Below are positions 1-8,979 of a stretch of DNA of 43,100 nt, one piece after another (the stretch's first letter is position 1; every line of letters begins with the position of its first letter). The translations under genes were made by a program, and so were the position numbers. Origin of the DNA: Gemmatimonadaceae bacterium (GTDB taxonomy: Bacteria; Gemmatimonadota; Gemmatimonadetes; Gemmatimonadales; Gemmatimonadaceae); assembly GCA_025450035.1 (NCBI GenBank), contig JANWIF010000018.1, positions 1 through 43,100 of the forward strand, written 5' to 3'. The notes below the pieces were generated by a model. It saw only the letters and a list, made by a program, of their open reading frames with translations, did no database searches and was not told where the DNA came from.

Positions 1-167
1 AAAACTTCTTCGGCGCCCCCGTCGAGAGCGGCACCTACGGCGGCGGCACGGTCTCGCTCCCCCTCAGCGCCGTCACTCCCCCCACCCCCATCACCGGCTG
101 GCAAGCCGCTGTCCCCAATACTGGGACTCGCTTCGCCGCTTTCGTCGTGCTCCGCCCCACCTCTTGA
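1..167 (+). CDS. C-terminal end of an unidentified protein (5' end outside window)
   Basis: Reading in frame from base 3, the window opens inside a frame that gives 54 residues and stops at TGA 165-167. The peptide is rich in Gly, Thr, Pro and Val, with pieces such as NFFGAPVESGTYGGGTV and a last stretch ending FAAFVVLRPTS. This alternation of small and hydrophobic residues suggests a beta-rich C-terminal domain of a secreted or cell-surface protein, but I do not recognise the family. A strong hairpin lies 25 bases after the stop, which supports this being a real gene end. The rest of the gene is outside the window, so no function is proposed. Confidence 0.55.
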   Translation, partial: NFFGAPVESGTYGGGTVSLPLSAVTPPTPITGWQAAVPNTGTRFAAFVVLRPTS

Positions 168-189
168 TCTCGATACTGAACGCTGTTAC

Positions 190-236
190 CTCACCGCCGC
201 GCCTCTCCCCAGAGACGCGGCGGTGGTCGTTTTGTC
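190..236 (+). terminator. Rho-independent-type terminator hairpin
   Basis: The arms ACCGCCGCG (193-201) and CGCGGCGGT (216-224) pair perfectly. After one mismatch (C202/A215) the pairing continues through CTCT (203-206) and AGAG (211-214), around a CCCC loop (207-210). A short T run (TTTT at 230-233) follows. The hairpin sits just after the stop of the left-edge gene and before the polysaccharide operon, so it probably separates the two transcription units. The T-tract is weak. Confidence 0.6.
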
Positions 237-421
237 CCCGTGTTCCTCCGAAGTTTCACGTCGCGGCAGATCGCAGGTCGAGCGCGCGCACGCGTATCGT
301 CCAGGTAGGCTGACGTTGCAATGCGGTACGTCGCCTGCGATCATAGGAGAAAGGGGAATTGGCGCAACGGGGCCATGGCGCGCGCGGCGCACCCGTGCGA
401 GATCCAGGAGCAGGCGCACAC

Positions 422-1156
422 ATGGCATCCAACAGCCACCACAGGAAGCCACTGCCCCCGCGCGGCGGATTCGGCACGGTTGTCCGGTTCTGGCGTTGGT
501 TCAGTTTCGGGTTGCGGGAGCGCGGCATGCGCACTATGGCCGAGGACGTGCTCAGTACCCTGAACCACTACACATTTGACCTGCGTTACGGCACCGATAC
601 CCGAGCGTCGGTAGAGTTGAAGAATCTCACAATCGAGAGCCGGAACAAGACGCGCGGAGTTGGCTATCAACCGTCAACGCCGGCACTCTTCCACCGTATT
701 ATGCGGCGCCTGGCTGTACCGCCCGGTAGCGTCTTCGTCGACGTGGGATGCGGAATGGGGCGTGCGTTGCTCATGGCTGCCCGATACGATTTCGTGCGTC
801 TCGTGGGTATCGAGTTTTCGCCCGCGCTGTGTACCATCGCTAGGCGCAACGTAGAGATTTTTCGACGCCGGACCGGGGTCACCATACCAATTGAGATCGT
901 CGAAGCTGACGTCGCCGAATACGACATTTGCGATGATCAAAACGTCTTCTATCTCTTCAACCCCTTCGACGATGTGGTTATGGAACTGCTGCTCGATCGA
1001 ATCGATCAATCACGAACTCGTGCGCCGCGCATTGTCTGGCTTGTCTATCTCTACCCGACTCGACGACACATCATCGAGCATCGCGCGAGCTACGAGCTGC
1101 GCCACGTCCTACGGTACGGGGGAGTCGATGTCGTGCTCTACAGCTCGGCCTCGTAG
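422..1156 (+). CDS. class I SAM-dependent methyltransferase
   Basis: The product is 244 residues from ATG 422. A glycine-rich SAM-binding motif I is clear (VFVDVGCGMGRALLMAA), followed by the acidic residue of motif II (LVGIEFSPAL) and a later NVFYLFNPFDD segment typical of motif IV. The fold is therefore Rossmann-type class I. The substrate is unknown; in a glycan cluster O-methylation of a sugar is plausible but inferred. ATG 422 has an AGGAG 11 bases upstream. An in-frame TTG at 359 also has AGGAG 9 bases upstream and would add 21 residues with no obvious domain content, so I prefer 422. Bases 237-421 before it show no other gene. It is the first gene of the plus-strand run, with only 5 bases before the next possible start. 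Confidence 0.85.
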   Translation: MASNSHHRKPLPPRGGFGTVVRFWRWFSFGLRERGMRTMAEDVLSTLNHYTFDLRYGTDTRASVELKNLTIESRNKTRGVGYQPSTPALFHRIMRRLAVPPGSVFVDVGCGMGRALLMAARYDFVRLVGIEFSPALCTIARRNVEIFRRRTGVTIPIEIVEADVAEYDICDDQNVFYLFNPFDDVVMELLLDRIDQSRTRAPRIVWLVYLYPTRRHIIEHRASYELRHVLRYGGVDVVLYSSAS

Positions 1157-1161
1157 ATTCG

Positions 1162-2691
1162 ATGCCCGCGCATGACACGCATTCGCCGCACTCGTCCACG
1201 GGACGTGCAGTGAGCGGCTCCGCTCCGGCTCGGCCTGGCCGCGGCGCGGATCGACTGACCGCGTGGCATGGCCGCGTTGCACCGGCAACGCAAAGCGCCC
1301 GGATGCCGCTGGCTGGCGACCGCCTGGATTGGATCGCGCTCGCCCAACTCCTATTCAGTGTCGTCCCAACGATGGTCGCGCTCCGCATGGGCCTGCCGAC
1401 ATTTGGTGCACGATGGTTGTTCGGAACGATCATAGTTTTTGTGCTCGCGGATGTTTTTTTCCGTGCGCCACCAGCGGATCTGGTGCTCGTACTTGGCGCG
1501 ATGCCGGCACTCACGCTGTTGCGCGATCTGTTTTTTTACAACTCGGTCTTGATCTTACTGGCTATCCCCATCGCCAATCTCGTGCTGCGCTCGCCGACTG
1601 ATTTCAAGCGACTTCGTACCGCCGGTATGCTGGTCTTTGTCTTCCTCGCCTTTTTTTACTGGGTCGTCAGTTTCGCGCTTTCCGGGGACTACTCGCGCAA
1701 TTTGCGCATCGGCGAAATGGTTCTGGCCGCAGCGGCTATACTCGTGCTGGCGCCGCGACGTCAGATGTTGGCGACAGCCATGTTCGGTGTGCTGATAACG
1801 CTCATCGCGATCGGATTGGCGTTCGTGGGTTTGAGCGATCGACTCAGCTACGCGGTCATCGGTGGCGTCCTGTTGGGCAACCCGGTGACCTACGGGGTAC
1901 CGCTGGCGATGATGCTGGCGCTGTGCATTGGAGACGGCGGCCGCTGGATCATGTTGCAGCGAAGGACCGGCTTACGACTCGCAGTGTGCGTCATTGTCGG
2001 GGTCCTGCTGTTACTCTCCACATCCCGGGCAAGCTGGCTAACGGCCGCTGTGGACCTGCTGCTCGTGCTCGTCCTTGGCGGTGCGCAGCGGAAGTTTATA
2101 CTGACCTCGCTCGCTGTTCTTGTCTTCGCCACCGTCGGTGTCATGCAGACTACCGGGGGAGCATCGCTACAGGGATGGTTCTTTCGAACCTTCTCACCCG
2201 ACCGCAGTCTTCTGCAAAAAACAGATGGCCGATCCGATCAGTGGATGCTCTTCCCTTTGGTCATGGCGCACGCTCCCCCCTGGGGCTTCGGACCGGGCCG
2301 CGGCAGGGACGTGTACGCGAGGTACTCGCTGCTCGATGAGAAAGTGAGGTTTAAACGCGGTAATGACATGGCGTGGCACTCTCTTTACCTACAGATCGGC
2401 GTCGAACTCGGGGTGATCGGCCTCGCGGCGCTGCTCGTCCTTCTGGGACGAACTGCTTGGATCGCGTACCGACACTGGACGTGGACAGGCGAGTTGGTTC
2501 CATTGGTCGGCATCATGTCCTTTCTCGTTGTTGCAGGTACGGTTTCGGGAATGGACCCATTCGCCGGCATGTTCTTAGGCTTCGCGTTGGTCGCCAGTAG
2601 CTCGAGACCAAGGGCGCGCCGCAAGCGACCGCGCGGGGGAGTTCGACCTCTCGCCGCCGCGTCGCAAGTATCAGTGCCCGTTGGACAATGA
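1162..2691 (+). CDS. O-antigen ligase/polymerase family membrane protein (Wzy_C)
   Basis: The product is about 509 residues with roughly ten to twelve hydrophobic segments between residues 57 and 480, so it is an inner-membrane protein. The Wzy_C signature is visible: LLLSTSRASWLTA near residues 283-295, then a large periplasmic loop with GFGPGRGRD and the conserved histidine in WHSLYLQIGVELG (His406), then closing transmembrane helices. Members polymerise lipid-linked repeat units (Wzy) or transfer glycan to an acceptor (WaaL); sequence alone does not separate the two. The first 47 residues are polar and atypical, so the true start may be ATG 1303 (MPLAGDRLDW); neither start has a strong ribosome site. 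It follows the methyltransferase closely and overlaps the next gene by 11 bases. Confidence 0.85.
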   Translation: MPAHDTHSPHSSTGRAVSGSAPARPGRGADRLTAWHGRVAPATQSARMPLAGDRLDWIALAQLLFSVVPTMVALRMGLPTFGARWLFGTIIVFVLADVFFRAPPADLVLVLGAMPALTLLRDLFFYNSVLILLAIPIANLVLRSPTDFKRLRTAGMLVFVFLAFFYWVVSFALSGDYSRNLRIGEMVLAAAAILVLAPRRQMLATAMFGVLITLIAIGLAFVGLSDRLSYAVIGGVLLGNPVTYGVPLAMMLALCIGDGGRWIMLQRRTGLRLAVCVIVGVLLLLSTSRASWLTAAVDLLLVLVLGGAQRKFILTSLAVLVFATVGVMQTTGGASLQGWFFRTFSPDRSLLQKTDGRSDQWMLFPLVMAHAPPWGFGPGRGRDVYARYSLLDEKVRFKRGNDMAWHSLYLQIGVELGVIGLAALLVLLGRTAWIAYRHWTWTGELVPLVGIMSFLVVAGTVSGMDPFAGMFLGFALVASSSRPRARRKRPRGGVRPLAAASQVSVPVGQ

Positions 2692-3205
2692 GCGGCCGTT
2701 GTCGTTGAGCGCCGACGATACCGCTGCAATCGTGCCGCTCACTCGGCACAAGGCGTTGCGTTGGGTCGCGCGGCTTTGCGAGATTGATCGCGACACGCTG
2801 GGCGAGCGGTGGACCACATCGCATTGGTTGCACGACCTGCCCGGCAAGTGGGAGTTATCCCGCGTGGCCACGGCGCATGGCGTTGTGCAAGGCTTCGCGG
2901 TCGCATCGCGGAAAGCCAATGCGGTGCACATCCACCGCGTCGGCGTCGATACGCCGGCGCGCGGCAAGGGCTTGGGTGCTGCGCTCGTGGGAAGCGTCGC
3001 GAACGCTGCGGAAGCGACGGGAGGCGCTCTCCTGTCGCTCAAGGTGGACGCGCGCAATCATCCCGCCATTGCGCTCTACCAGGCGCTCGGTTTCGCGACC
3101 GTCCAGTCGGTGGGCGATCAGTTATTGATGCACGCCGTATCGCATACCGTTGTTACCGCGGCCGCAACGCGGGTCGCGGAGCGCGCCGCACGCAGCACTC
3201 GCTGA
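2681..3205 (+). CDS. GNAT family N-acetyltransferase
   Basis: The product is 174 residues from a TTG start lying inside the last codons of the preceding membrane-protein gene (11-base overlap). GNAT motif A is present: a beta strand (HIHRVGVDTPA) leads into the acetyl-CoA pyrophosphate loop RGKGLGAAL, and motif B follows with NHPAIALYQALGF. This is the classical acetyl-CoA binding fold. Next to a PIG-L deacetylase and a WbqC protein, it could acylate an amino sugar after deacetylation, but that is inference; a protein substrate cannot be excluded. No strong ribosome site is seen, and translation may be coupled to the upstream gene. Confidence 0.85.
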   Translation: MDNERPLSLSADDTAAIVPLTRHKALRWVARLCEIDRDTLGERWTTSHWLHDLPGKWELSRVATAHGVVQGFAVASRKANAVHIHRVGVDTPARGKGLGAALVGSVANAAEATGGALLSLKVDARNHPAIALYQALGFATVQSVGDQLLMHAVSHTVVTAAATRVAERAARSTR

Positions 3206-3237
3206 CCAGAACTCGACCGCTTCTCGGAGATTATCAC

Positions 3238-3858
3238 ATGCTCTCGTTGAAGGACCAACGAGTCATCGCGATCGCGCCGCATATCGACGACGTCGAGCTC
3301 GGCGCCGGCGCCATCATCTCGCGACTGGTGAAGACAAACGAAGTTTACTACGTCGGACTCTCGATGCCACCATTGGTGGACGAGAATATCTTCATGAAGG
3401 AGTTCGAGGAGAGTTCGCGCATTCTCGGGCTCACCCCGAACCGGACAATCCTTCGCCAGTTCGACCCCCGGGACCTGTTCAGCACGCGGTCGGAGATCTT
3501 ACAGCTGTTCTACGATCTGAATCGCGATATTCGGCCGACCTTGGTACTCATTCCTAACGGAAAGGATATCCATCAATCACACGAGGTGGTCTACGCCGAA
3601 GCGCGGCGCGCGTTCAAATTCACGACGCTGCTCGGCTACGAGTTGCCCTGGAACAGCATGGACTTCCCCATGGATGTGTTCATCACGTTGTCACGCGAGG
3701 AGGTCGAGACCAAGGTCGCCGCGATCAATGCATTCGCCACCCAGAAGCGACGCCTGTTCTTCTCGAACGACATCGTCGGCGATCTGGCGCGCGTTCGCGG
3801 CAAACAGGTTGGGCGAGAGTATGCCGAATGCTTCGAGCTCATCAGGCTCATCACGTGA
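3238..3858 (+). CDS. PIG-L/LmbE family deacetylase
   Basis: The product is 206 residues from ATG 3238, with a purine-rich CGGAGA 7 bases upstream. The zinc-binding PIG-L signature is at the N-terminus (APHIDDVELGAGA; the family pattern is PHxDD near the N-terminus), and a second ligand region, HQSHEVVYAEA, sits in the middle. PIG-L enzymes remove N-acetyl groups from GlcNAc-containing glycolipids and related substrates in the cytoplasm. The length suits a single-domain member. The stop overlaps the GTG start of the WbqC gene (GTGA at 3855-3858), so the two are very likely co-translated. The exact sugar substrate is unknown. Confidence 0.88.
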   Translation: MLSLKDQRVIAIAPHIDDVELGAGAIISRLVKTNEVYYVGLSMPPLVDENIFMKEFEESSRILGLTPNRTILRQFDPRDLFSTRSEILQLFYDLNRDIRPTLVLIPNGKDIHQSHEVVYAEARRAFKFTTLLGYELPWNSMDFPMDVFITLSREEVETKVAAINAFATQKRRLFFSNDIVGDLARVRGKQVGREYAECFELIRLIT

Positions 3859-4556
3859 TCGCTGCCGCCCATCAGCCGCATTTTCTGCCGTGGCTCGGCT
3901 ACCTGAACAAGGTTGCCCGCAGCGATGTATTCATCTGGCTGGATACGGTGCAATTCCGCAAGAACTACTTTCAGAATCGAACGCGGATTGCCGGCGTGGA
4001 CGGAGTAGAACGGTGGCTCACACTGCCGGTGCATGCCCACCTCGACACGGCGATCAATGCGGTCGAGGTAGCGGAGCCGCGGTGGAAGGATCGCGTGGGC
4101 AAGACGATTCAACAAATGTACGGCAAGGCTGCGCACTTTGCCGAATGTTGGGAGCCGCTGCACGCGGAACTTGCGGGAGCCTCGAACCGGCTGGCCGACG
4201 TCAACTATCGCCTCTTCCGGGTAGTGTTGGACTTGCTCGGAATCGCTACGGCACGCGTCGTCGTGGCAAGTGAGCTGTCGGTGGTGGAAACAGAACCCAC
4301 GGACCGACTGGTAAAGTTGTGCGAAGCTGTCGGCGCATCGTCGTACATTGCAGGGAAGGGTGGGCGCCAGTATATGCGCGAAGAGGCCTTCGCCTCCGCG
4401 GGCATCGACGTGATATGGCAGCAGTTCGACGTTGCTCGCACGCAGTACCCGCGCGGAACGGGAACACCGCTCGTTGGCCTGTCGGTGATTGATTGTCTGT
4501 TCCACGCTGGGCCAGAGCGGGCGCGTGAGCTGGTGGACGACGCATGGATACCATGA
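3855..4556 (+). CDS. WbqC family protein
   Basis: The product is 233 residues starting at GTG 3855, inside the stop of the PIG-L gene. It begins with the WbqC signature AAHQPHFLPWLGYLNKV, followed by DVFIWLDTVQFRKNYF and an NR pair, as in the family. WbqC-like proteins occur in O-antigen and capsule loci and are thought to act in sugar N-acylation or related steps, but the biochemistry is poorly settled. Here it is sandwiched between a deacetylase and a glycosyltransferase, matching the usual company of the family. Its stop overlaps the next start (ATGA at 4553-4556). Confidence 0.88.
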   Translation: MIAAAHQPHFLPWLGYLNKVARSDVFIWLDTVQFRKNYFQNRTRIAGVDGVERWLTLPVHAHLDTAINAVEVAEPRWKDRVGKTIQQMYGKAAHFAECWEPLHAELAGASNRLADVNYRLFRVVLDLLGIATARVVVASELSVVETEPTDRLVKLCEAVGASSYIAGKGGRQYMREEAFASAGIDVIWQQFDVARTQYPRGTGTPLVGLSVIDCLFHAGPERARELVDDAWIP

Positions 4557-5725
4557 GCAGTGGCGTGTCGCGGCGGCGCGCTCGATTCGACTACCGCATC
4601 GGCGTCGTGACCCACGTGCCTCACTGGCAGGGCGAACATGGTGTTCCCCTCGCCTACGAGCCCTATGTGCGCGAGATGGAAATCTGGGCCGGTCTGTTCC
4701 GAGAGGTCGAGATCTGTGCACCGAGAGCTGAGGGGCCGCTGCGCGGGAATCAGGCCGCGTATCAGGCGCCGAACATCCGCTGGCATCCGGTCGACTATTC
4801 GATGGGGTACGGGACCCGGGCGCAGATGCGACGGGCGGCGCAACTACCAGGTCTTCTCCTCGCGCTGAACCGCCTCGTTCGGCAGAGTGATATTGTACTG
4901 CTGCGGGCACCAGGTCACCCGGCGTTGTTTGCGCGCGTGCTCGCCGACGCGCGCGGCGTCCGACACATCACCAAGTGGGCGGGCTTCTTCGGCGACTTCC
5001 CGGGCGAGCGGATACCGGCACGCATCGAGCGTGCCCTGGCTCGGCGGAGTCGTGGGCCGGTTCTGATCTACGGTCCGGCGGCGCAATCGCATCTCGTCAG
5101 CTTTCCCCCGGCGTTGATGTCCGTGGCCGAGCTTGAGCGCGGCGCGGTGCTCGCGCAGCGCCGCGCGTGGAACCCGCCATGGCGCATTCTTTCCGTTGGG
5201 CGACTGTTGAACGTGAAAGGATTCGATCTGGCGTTGAGGGGGCTTGGACGGCTGCGCGTACTGGACCCCGACTTAGCGTGGGCCTTCACGCTGATCGGGG
5301 ACGGCCCCGAGGCGGAGGCATTGCGCCAACTCGCCGTCGACGTTGGGATCGCCGACCGCGTGCACTTCGCGGGTGCGCAAAACTTCGGCGTGGTGCAGGA
5401 GCGTTATGCGGAAGCACACGCGGTGATCATGCCGGGGGTCGTGGAGGGATGGCCCAAGATCATCGCCGAAGCGTGGGCACACGCTGCCGTGCCGGTGGCA
5501 GCGCGGGCGGGGCTCGTGCCCTGGATCATTGGCGACGGAGGTGCCGGCGTGATCTTCGATCCGACCCCCGATGGCCTCGGCATCGCGCTACGCGAGCTGC
5601 TTTCCTCGCCGACGCGAATGCGCGCCTTGAGTGCGCGCGGGCCTGCTTGTGCTGCCGAGCTGTCGCTGGAGTCGTTCACATCACGACTCGAGCGCGTGCT
5701 GGTGGATGAATGCGGGCTGTCGTAG
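4553..5725 (+). CDS. GT4-like glycosyltransferase
   Basis: The product is 390 residues from ATG 4553, which overlaps the WbqC stop as ATGA; an in-frame ATG at 4544 would add three residues. The C-terminal half is a GT-B nucleotide-sugar-binding domain. WRILSVGRLLNVKGFDLAL is the usual phosphate-binding region, FTLIGDGPEAEAL follows, and EGWPKIIAE is the EX7E motif. The N-terminal acceptor half starts IGVVTHVPHWQG and is less conserved. Such enzymes are cytoplasmic or membrane-associated retaining transferases that extend a lipid-linked oligosaccharide. Donor and acceptor cannot be read from sequence. Confidence 0.85.
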   Translation: MSSGVSRRRARFDYRIGVVTHVPHWQGEHGVPLAYEPYVREMEIWAGLFREVEICAPRAEGPLRGNQAAYQAPNIRWHPVDYSMGYGTRAQMRRAAQLPGLLLALNRLVRQSDIVLLRAPGHPALFARVLADARGVRHITKWAGFFGDFPGERIPARIERALARRSRGPVLIYGPAAQSHLVSFPPALMSVAELERGAVLAQRRAWNPPWRILSVGRLLNVKGFDLALRGLGRLRVLDPDLAWAFTLIGDGPEAEALRQLAVDVGIADRVHFAGAQNFGVVQERYAEAHAVIMPGVVEGWPKIIAEAWAHAAVPVAARAGLVPWIIGDGGAGVIFDPTPDGLGIALRELLSSPTRMRALSARGPACAAELSLESFTSRLERVLVDECGLS

Positions 5726-6855
5726 CTGCTCCCGTTCGGACGCAGCCGGCGGATGTCGCGATGGTGATCGACACGGTCACGCGCGGCGGTGCGGAGCGCG
5801 TACTCATTTCCCTCGCGAACGGCCTCGATCGCGAGCGATTTCGCGTCCACGTCATCACGACGCGGGATCGCGGTGACTTTGCCGATGAGCTCGCGCCGCA
5901 CGTGTCGGTGCACTCGCTGCATCGGACTACGCGCTGGGATCTTGCCGCGATGCGCCGCTTCGCGAAACTCACCGACCACCTCGGTGTGCAGCTCGTGCAC
6001 ACGCACAGTCATAGTGCCGCATATTTCGTGCGCCTTGCGGGCGCACTGCACGGGCGACGCTGGCGTCACGTCATGCACGATCACCACGGACCGGTGGAGG
6101 GATCGTTCGCCCTACGCCTCGCGGACAGGCTGTTGCTGCGACACGTGGACTACTACTTCGCCGTGTCCGACCGCTTGGCGCGGTACGCTACCGAGTCGTT
6201 AGGCGTCCCGGCCACACGGGCTGAGCGACTCGCCAACGGGGTCGACGTGGGACAGGCGCCCAACGCTGAACGGACGGGCGAGTTCACCATCGTCCATCTG
6301 GCGCGAGTCGCGCCGGAGAAAGGGCATGATCTCGCGATCCGGATCGCGACGCATCTCGCAATGCACCTGCCATCGTTCCGATGGCTCTGCATCGGCAGCG
6401 CAGAGGGCCCCTACAGCGAGGTCATTCGCGACCAGGTGCGTCGCAGCGGGTTGGCGTCGCAGTTCACCTTCCTCGGCGAGCGCGCCGATATTCCGGCGCT
6501 GCTCCGGCACGCCCACGCAGGCGTACTCACGTCGCGTTGGGAAGGACTACCGATGGCGCTACTGGAATACATGGCAGCGGCGCTGCCGGTAGTGGTGACC
6601 GACGTCGGGGACTGTGCGCGCGTGGTCCGAGAGGCCGGTGGCGGTTCCGTGCTACCGATCGACGACGTGGACGGATTCGCGGCCGCGCTACTCGACCTGG
6701 CACAGCACCCCGAAGTCGCGGCACGGGCGGGGCTGCGCAACTACGAACACGTTCGCGTGCACTACGGAAGCGAAGCGATGGTGCTGAGGGTTTCCGAAGT
6801 CTACGACAGGCTCCTCGCCGGCGCCTCCACGGGCGGCGGCACGCTCAGCGCGTAA
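5710..6855 (+). CDS. GT4 family glycosyltransferase
   Basis: The product is 381 residues, overlapping the previous glycosyltransferase by 16 bases. The N-terminus has the GT4 acceptor-domain signature DTVTRGGAERVLISLANGL. Later come HLARVAPEKGHDLAIRIA (donor-domain entry), CIGSAEGPY, and SRWEGLPMALLEYMAA, which holds the EX7E pair, then PVVVTDVGD. The ATG at 5710 gives a 17-residue lead before the first beta strand; ATG 5761 is an alternative. This is the last gene of the plus-strand run, and its end overlaps the convergent deacetylase gene by 11 bases. Confidence 0.88.
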   Translation: MRAVVAAPVRTQPADVAMVIDTVTRGGAERVLISLANGLDRERFRVHVITTRDRGDFADELAPHVSVHSLHRTTRWDLAAMRRFAKLTDHLGVQLVHTHSHSAAYFVRLAGALHGRRWRHVMHDHHGPVEGSFALRLADRLLLRHVDYYFAVSDRLARYATESLGVPATRAERLANGVDVGQAPNAERTGEFTIVHLARVAPEKGHDLAIRIATHLAMHLPSFRWLCIGSAEGPYSEVIRDQVRRSGLASQFTFLGERADIPALLRHAHAGVLTSRWEGLPMALLEYMAAALPVVVTDVGDCARVVREAGGGSVLPIDDVDGFAAALLDLAQHPEVAARAGLRNYEHVRVHYGSEAMVLRVSEVYDRLLAGASTGGGTLSA

Positions 6856-7813
6856 GGACCTTCAGTCGTGCGACATCGGCCGTGTCGCGTGGGTAAAGCG
6901 GGATGCGTGGCAGCAGAGCCGGATCCCGGCCACCCAATCGTCCCCGCGACATGGTGACACCTGACTCGTACTGGCGCGCCACCGCCAGCGGCGCTTGCGT
7001 GCCGATGCTCTCCGGCCCACCGAACGGATAGCAGAAATGCCGCGCAGCCCGTCCTGTCCACTCGGCGATGCGTGCGCGGCTGGAGCCGAGCTCCTCGTCC
7101 AGCTCGGCCGGCGACAGAGCACAGACTGCGGTGTGTGTTACGCCGTGGCTCTCGAAGGTGATTTCCGGATGGCGGCCAAGCGCGATGAGTTCCCCTACGC
7201 CGATGGGAGAAGGCGGCGTACGAGACTGGCCGGCCAACCATCCCGCCGCGGCGGCGTACTCTCTGAGTTCGCCTAACAGAGGCTGGTATTCGCGCATCGG
7301 CTGCGTGTACGCGAGGTGCCGGATTCGCGCATCGAATCGCGCGCGGAGCGCATCGGTGGAAAGGTCGAGCGGTCCGCTCGAGAGCGGGACGATTGCGTGC
7401 GGAGCAACCGCAAGCAGCAGGTCGAGCCACTGAAATGCCATCGCGTCGCCAGTATCGATATATGCCGTCGGCAGGAAGAATGTGATCGGCCACCGCATGC
7501 GCAGCGCGACGTCGGAGAGTGCACGCACGGTGTCGCCGACGCCGTCATCCACTGTGATCGCAAACAGACCGGCGGTGGAGCGCTTGGCTTTGTGGCGGGC
7601 CACGAGCTCATCGAGCGGTACAGGCACGGAGGGGGCCAGCGCTTCGACGAGGATGCGAAAGCGATCGGCGTCCAGGTCATGAAAAGCCAGCACGCACCCA
7701 CCGGCGAGACGCTCGGCGATCGCGCGCAACGGGCGGTCGACCCGAGTGATGGAGAGAGCGCGGGCAACGAGCGCACGCGTGCGCAGCCCGCGAGGCGGCG
7801 CGCCGGACGTCAT
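6845..7813 (-). CDS. polysaccharide deacetylase family protein (NodB homology)
   Basis: The product is 322 residues starting at ATG 7813, in an ATGA overlap with the stop of the upstream acyltransferase gene. NodB motif 1 appears as FAITVDDGVGDTV (the DD pair of TFDDG), the motif 2 zinc histidines as FESHGVTHTAV, and motif 3 as HFCYPFGG. The family removes N-acetyl (or O-acetyl) groups from polysaccharides or makes related cuts at C-N bonds of sugars. There is no signal peptide, so a cytoplasmic glycan intermediate may be the substrate, unlike secreted chitin or PNAG deacetylases. It is the last gene of the minus-strand run. Confidence 0.87.
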   Translation of the reverse strand: MTSGAPPRGLRTRALVARALSITRVDRPLRAIAERLAGGCVLAFHDLDADRFRILVEALAPSVPVPLDELVARHKAKRSTAGLFAITVDDGVGDTVRALSDVALRMRWPITFFLPTAYIDTGDAMAFQWLDLLLAVAPHAIVPLSSGPLDLSTDALRARFDARIRHLAYTQPMREYQPLLGELREYAAAAGWLAGQSRTPPSPIGVGELIALGRHPEITFESHGVTHTAVCALSPAELDEELGSSRARIAEWTGRAARHFCYPFGGPESIGTQAPLAVARQYESGVTMSRGRLGGRDPALLPRIPLYPRDTADVARLKVLTR

Positions 7814-8979
7814 GTCGTCTTGCCGGACACCGTATGCGGTGCGTTCCGCGCCAGCCGCCGCCGCAGCGCACCGCGGACGCGACGATTCACCCATTCATCC
7901 CATCCCTGCTGCAGCGCCGGTGACCTGCGAATACGTTCTTCGACCAGTCCGCGCACGTACGTCTTCGAGATGCGGTGGGGTGCAGCAAAGACACGCCAGA
8001 GTGCGTCGTTCCCGGTCGCGTAGCGCGTCTTGTATTCCTCGCCTCCTGCCCCGAAGTCGAGGGTGTCGAAGTTTCGTTCGCTCATCCAGATACCGATCAA
8101 GCGGATGAGGACGTGTCCCGCACGGTGGCGTTCCCCAGCCGGCGACGTCGCGACGTGATGATAGACGAGTCGAGTGCCGGCTCGCAGCGCAGCGACGAAC
8201 GCGAGCGGTCCGGCGTCCACGCGAATGGTAAAGCGTACGAGGACGTGGTCGGTGTGCCACGCGGCGAGCGCGGCGAGAAAGAGTTCGCGCGCCGCGGCAG
8301 AGCGGTACACGGAGGGCGTATCGGTGCCGTCCCACCGGCGTTCGTGCGCATCGCAGAATTCGCGATGCCACGTCTCGAGTTCCTGCGCATCCTCGGCCAC
8401 CTCGAACGCGAAGCCGGGTTCGCGACGCAGCCCATTCGCATAGCCGCGAATGCGTTTGTGCTGATCCATCGCGGCGCGCATCGCGCGGCCCGCCTCGTCG
8501 CCCGGCGGCACCCGCAGCACCGGACAGGGCCACGCCGGGAACGCTCGATGCGCCCAGTGCATGCTGCGCAACGCGGCCTGGACGGCGCCCAAGGTGGCGC
8601 CCCATGCAGGCACGTTGGTCAGCGCCAGGCTCGCAGCGTGGGTGCCGCGCAGTGCGAGAGCAAGGCCTTCCGCCACGCTGGCCTGATCCAACGCCCCTAA
8701 CGCAAGGCAGGTACGCTGATCGCTGTAGTCAAACGGCAGAAATCGTATTGCGCGGCCACGATCGAGTCGGAGCGGCCACGCCGCCGCGAGCGAGCCGTGG
8801 GCGCTCGTGCCCAGCGCCCAGACCGGGACGTCCCCGCGCACCATTGCGGCGCTCATCGCGCGCAAGAACGCCGGCGCAGCAAATGGATTGCGCTCCGCAT
8901 CTCCCTCCCAGAGCGACTGCAGCGCTGCATATGTCGTATGGTCGAGCTGGTGCTCTAGACGCCAGGACAGCGATGTCAT
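7810..8979 (-). CDS. GNAT/BioF2-like acyltransferase (Acetyltransf_6, CelD-like)
   Basis: The product is 389 residues from ATG 8979, overlapping the upstream glycosyltransferase stop (ATGA). The C-terminal half matches the FemAB/CelD-like acyltransferase pattern: a strand with LVRFTIRVDAGPLAFVAAL, then RLVYHHVATSPAGE, then the hallmark DFGAGGEEYKTRYA, where glycines and a lysine follow the last strand. The N-terminal half carries a degenerate first GNAT lobe. These proteins are common in exopolysaccharide clusters and probably acylate a sugar or aminoacylate a carrier, but the acyl donor is not known. A longer open frame to 9396 exists only because it reads through the neighbour on the same strand. 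Confidence 0.82.
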   Translation of the reverse strand: MTSLSWRLEHQLDHTTYAALQSLWEGDAERNPFAAPAFLRAMSAAMVRGDVPVWALGTSAHGSLAAAWPLRLDRGRAIRFLPFDYSDQRTCLALGALDQASVAEGLALALRGTHAASLALTNVPAWGATLGAVQAALRSMHWAHRAFPAWPCPVLRVPPGDEAGRAMRAAMDQHKRIRGYANGLRREPGFAFEVAEDAQELETWHREFCDAHERRWDGTDTPSVYRSAAARELFLAALAAWHTDHVLVRFTIRVDAGPLAFVAALRAGTRLVYHHVATSPAGERHRAGHVLIRLIGIWMSERNFDTLDFGAGGEEYKTRYATGNDALWRVFAAPHRISKTYVRGLVEERIRRSPALQQGWDEWVNRRVRGALRRRLARNAPHTVSGKTT

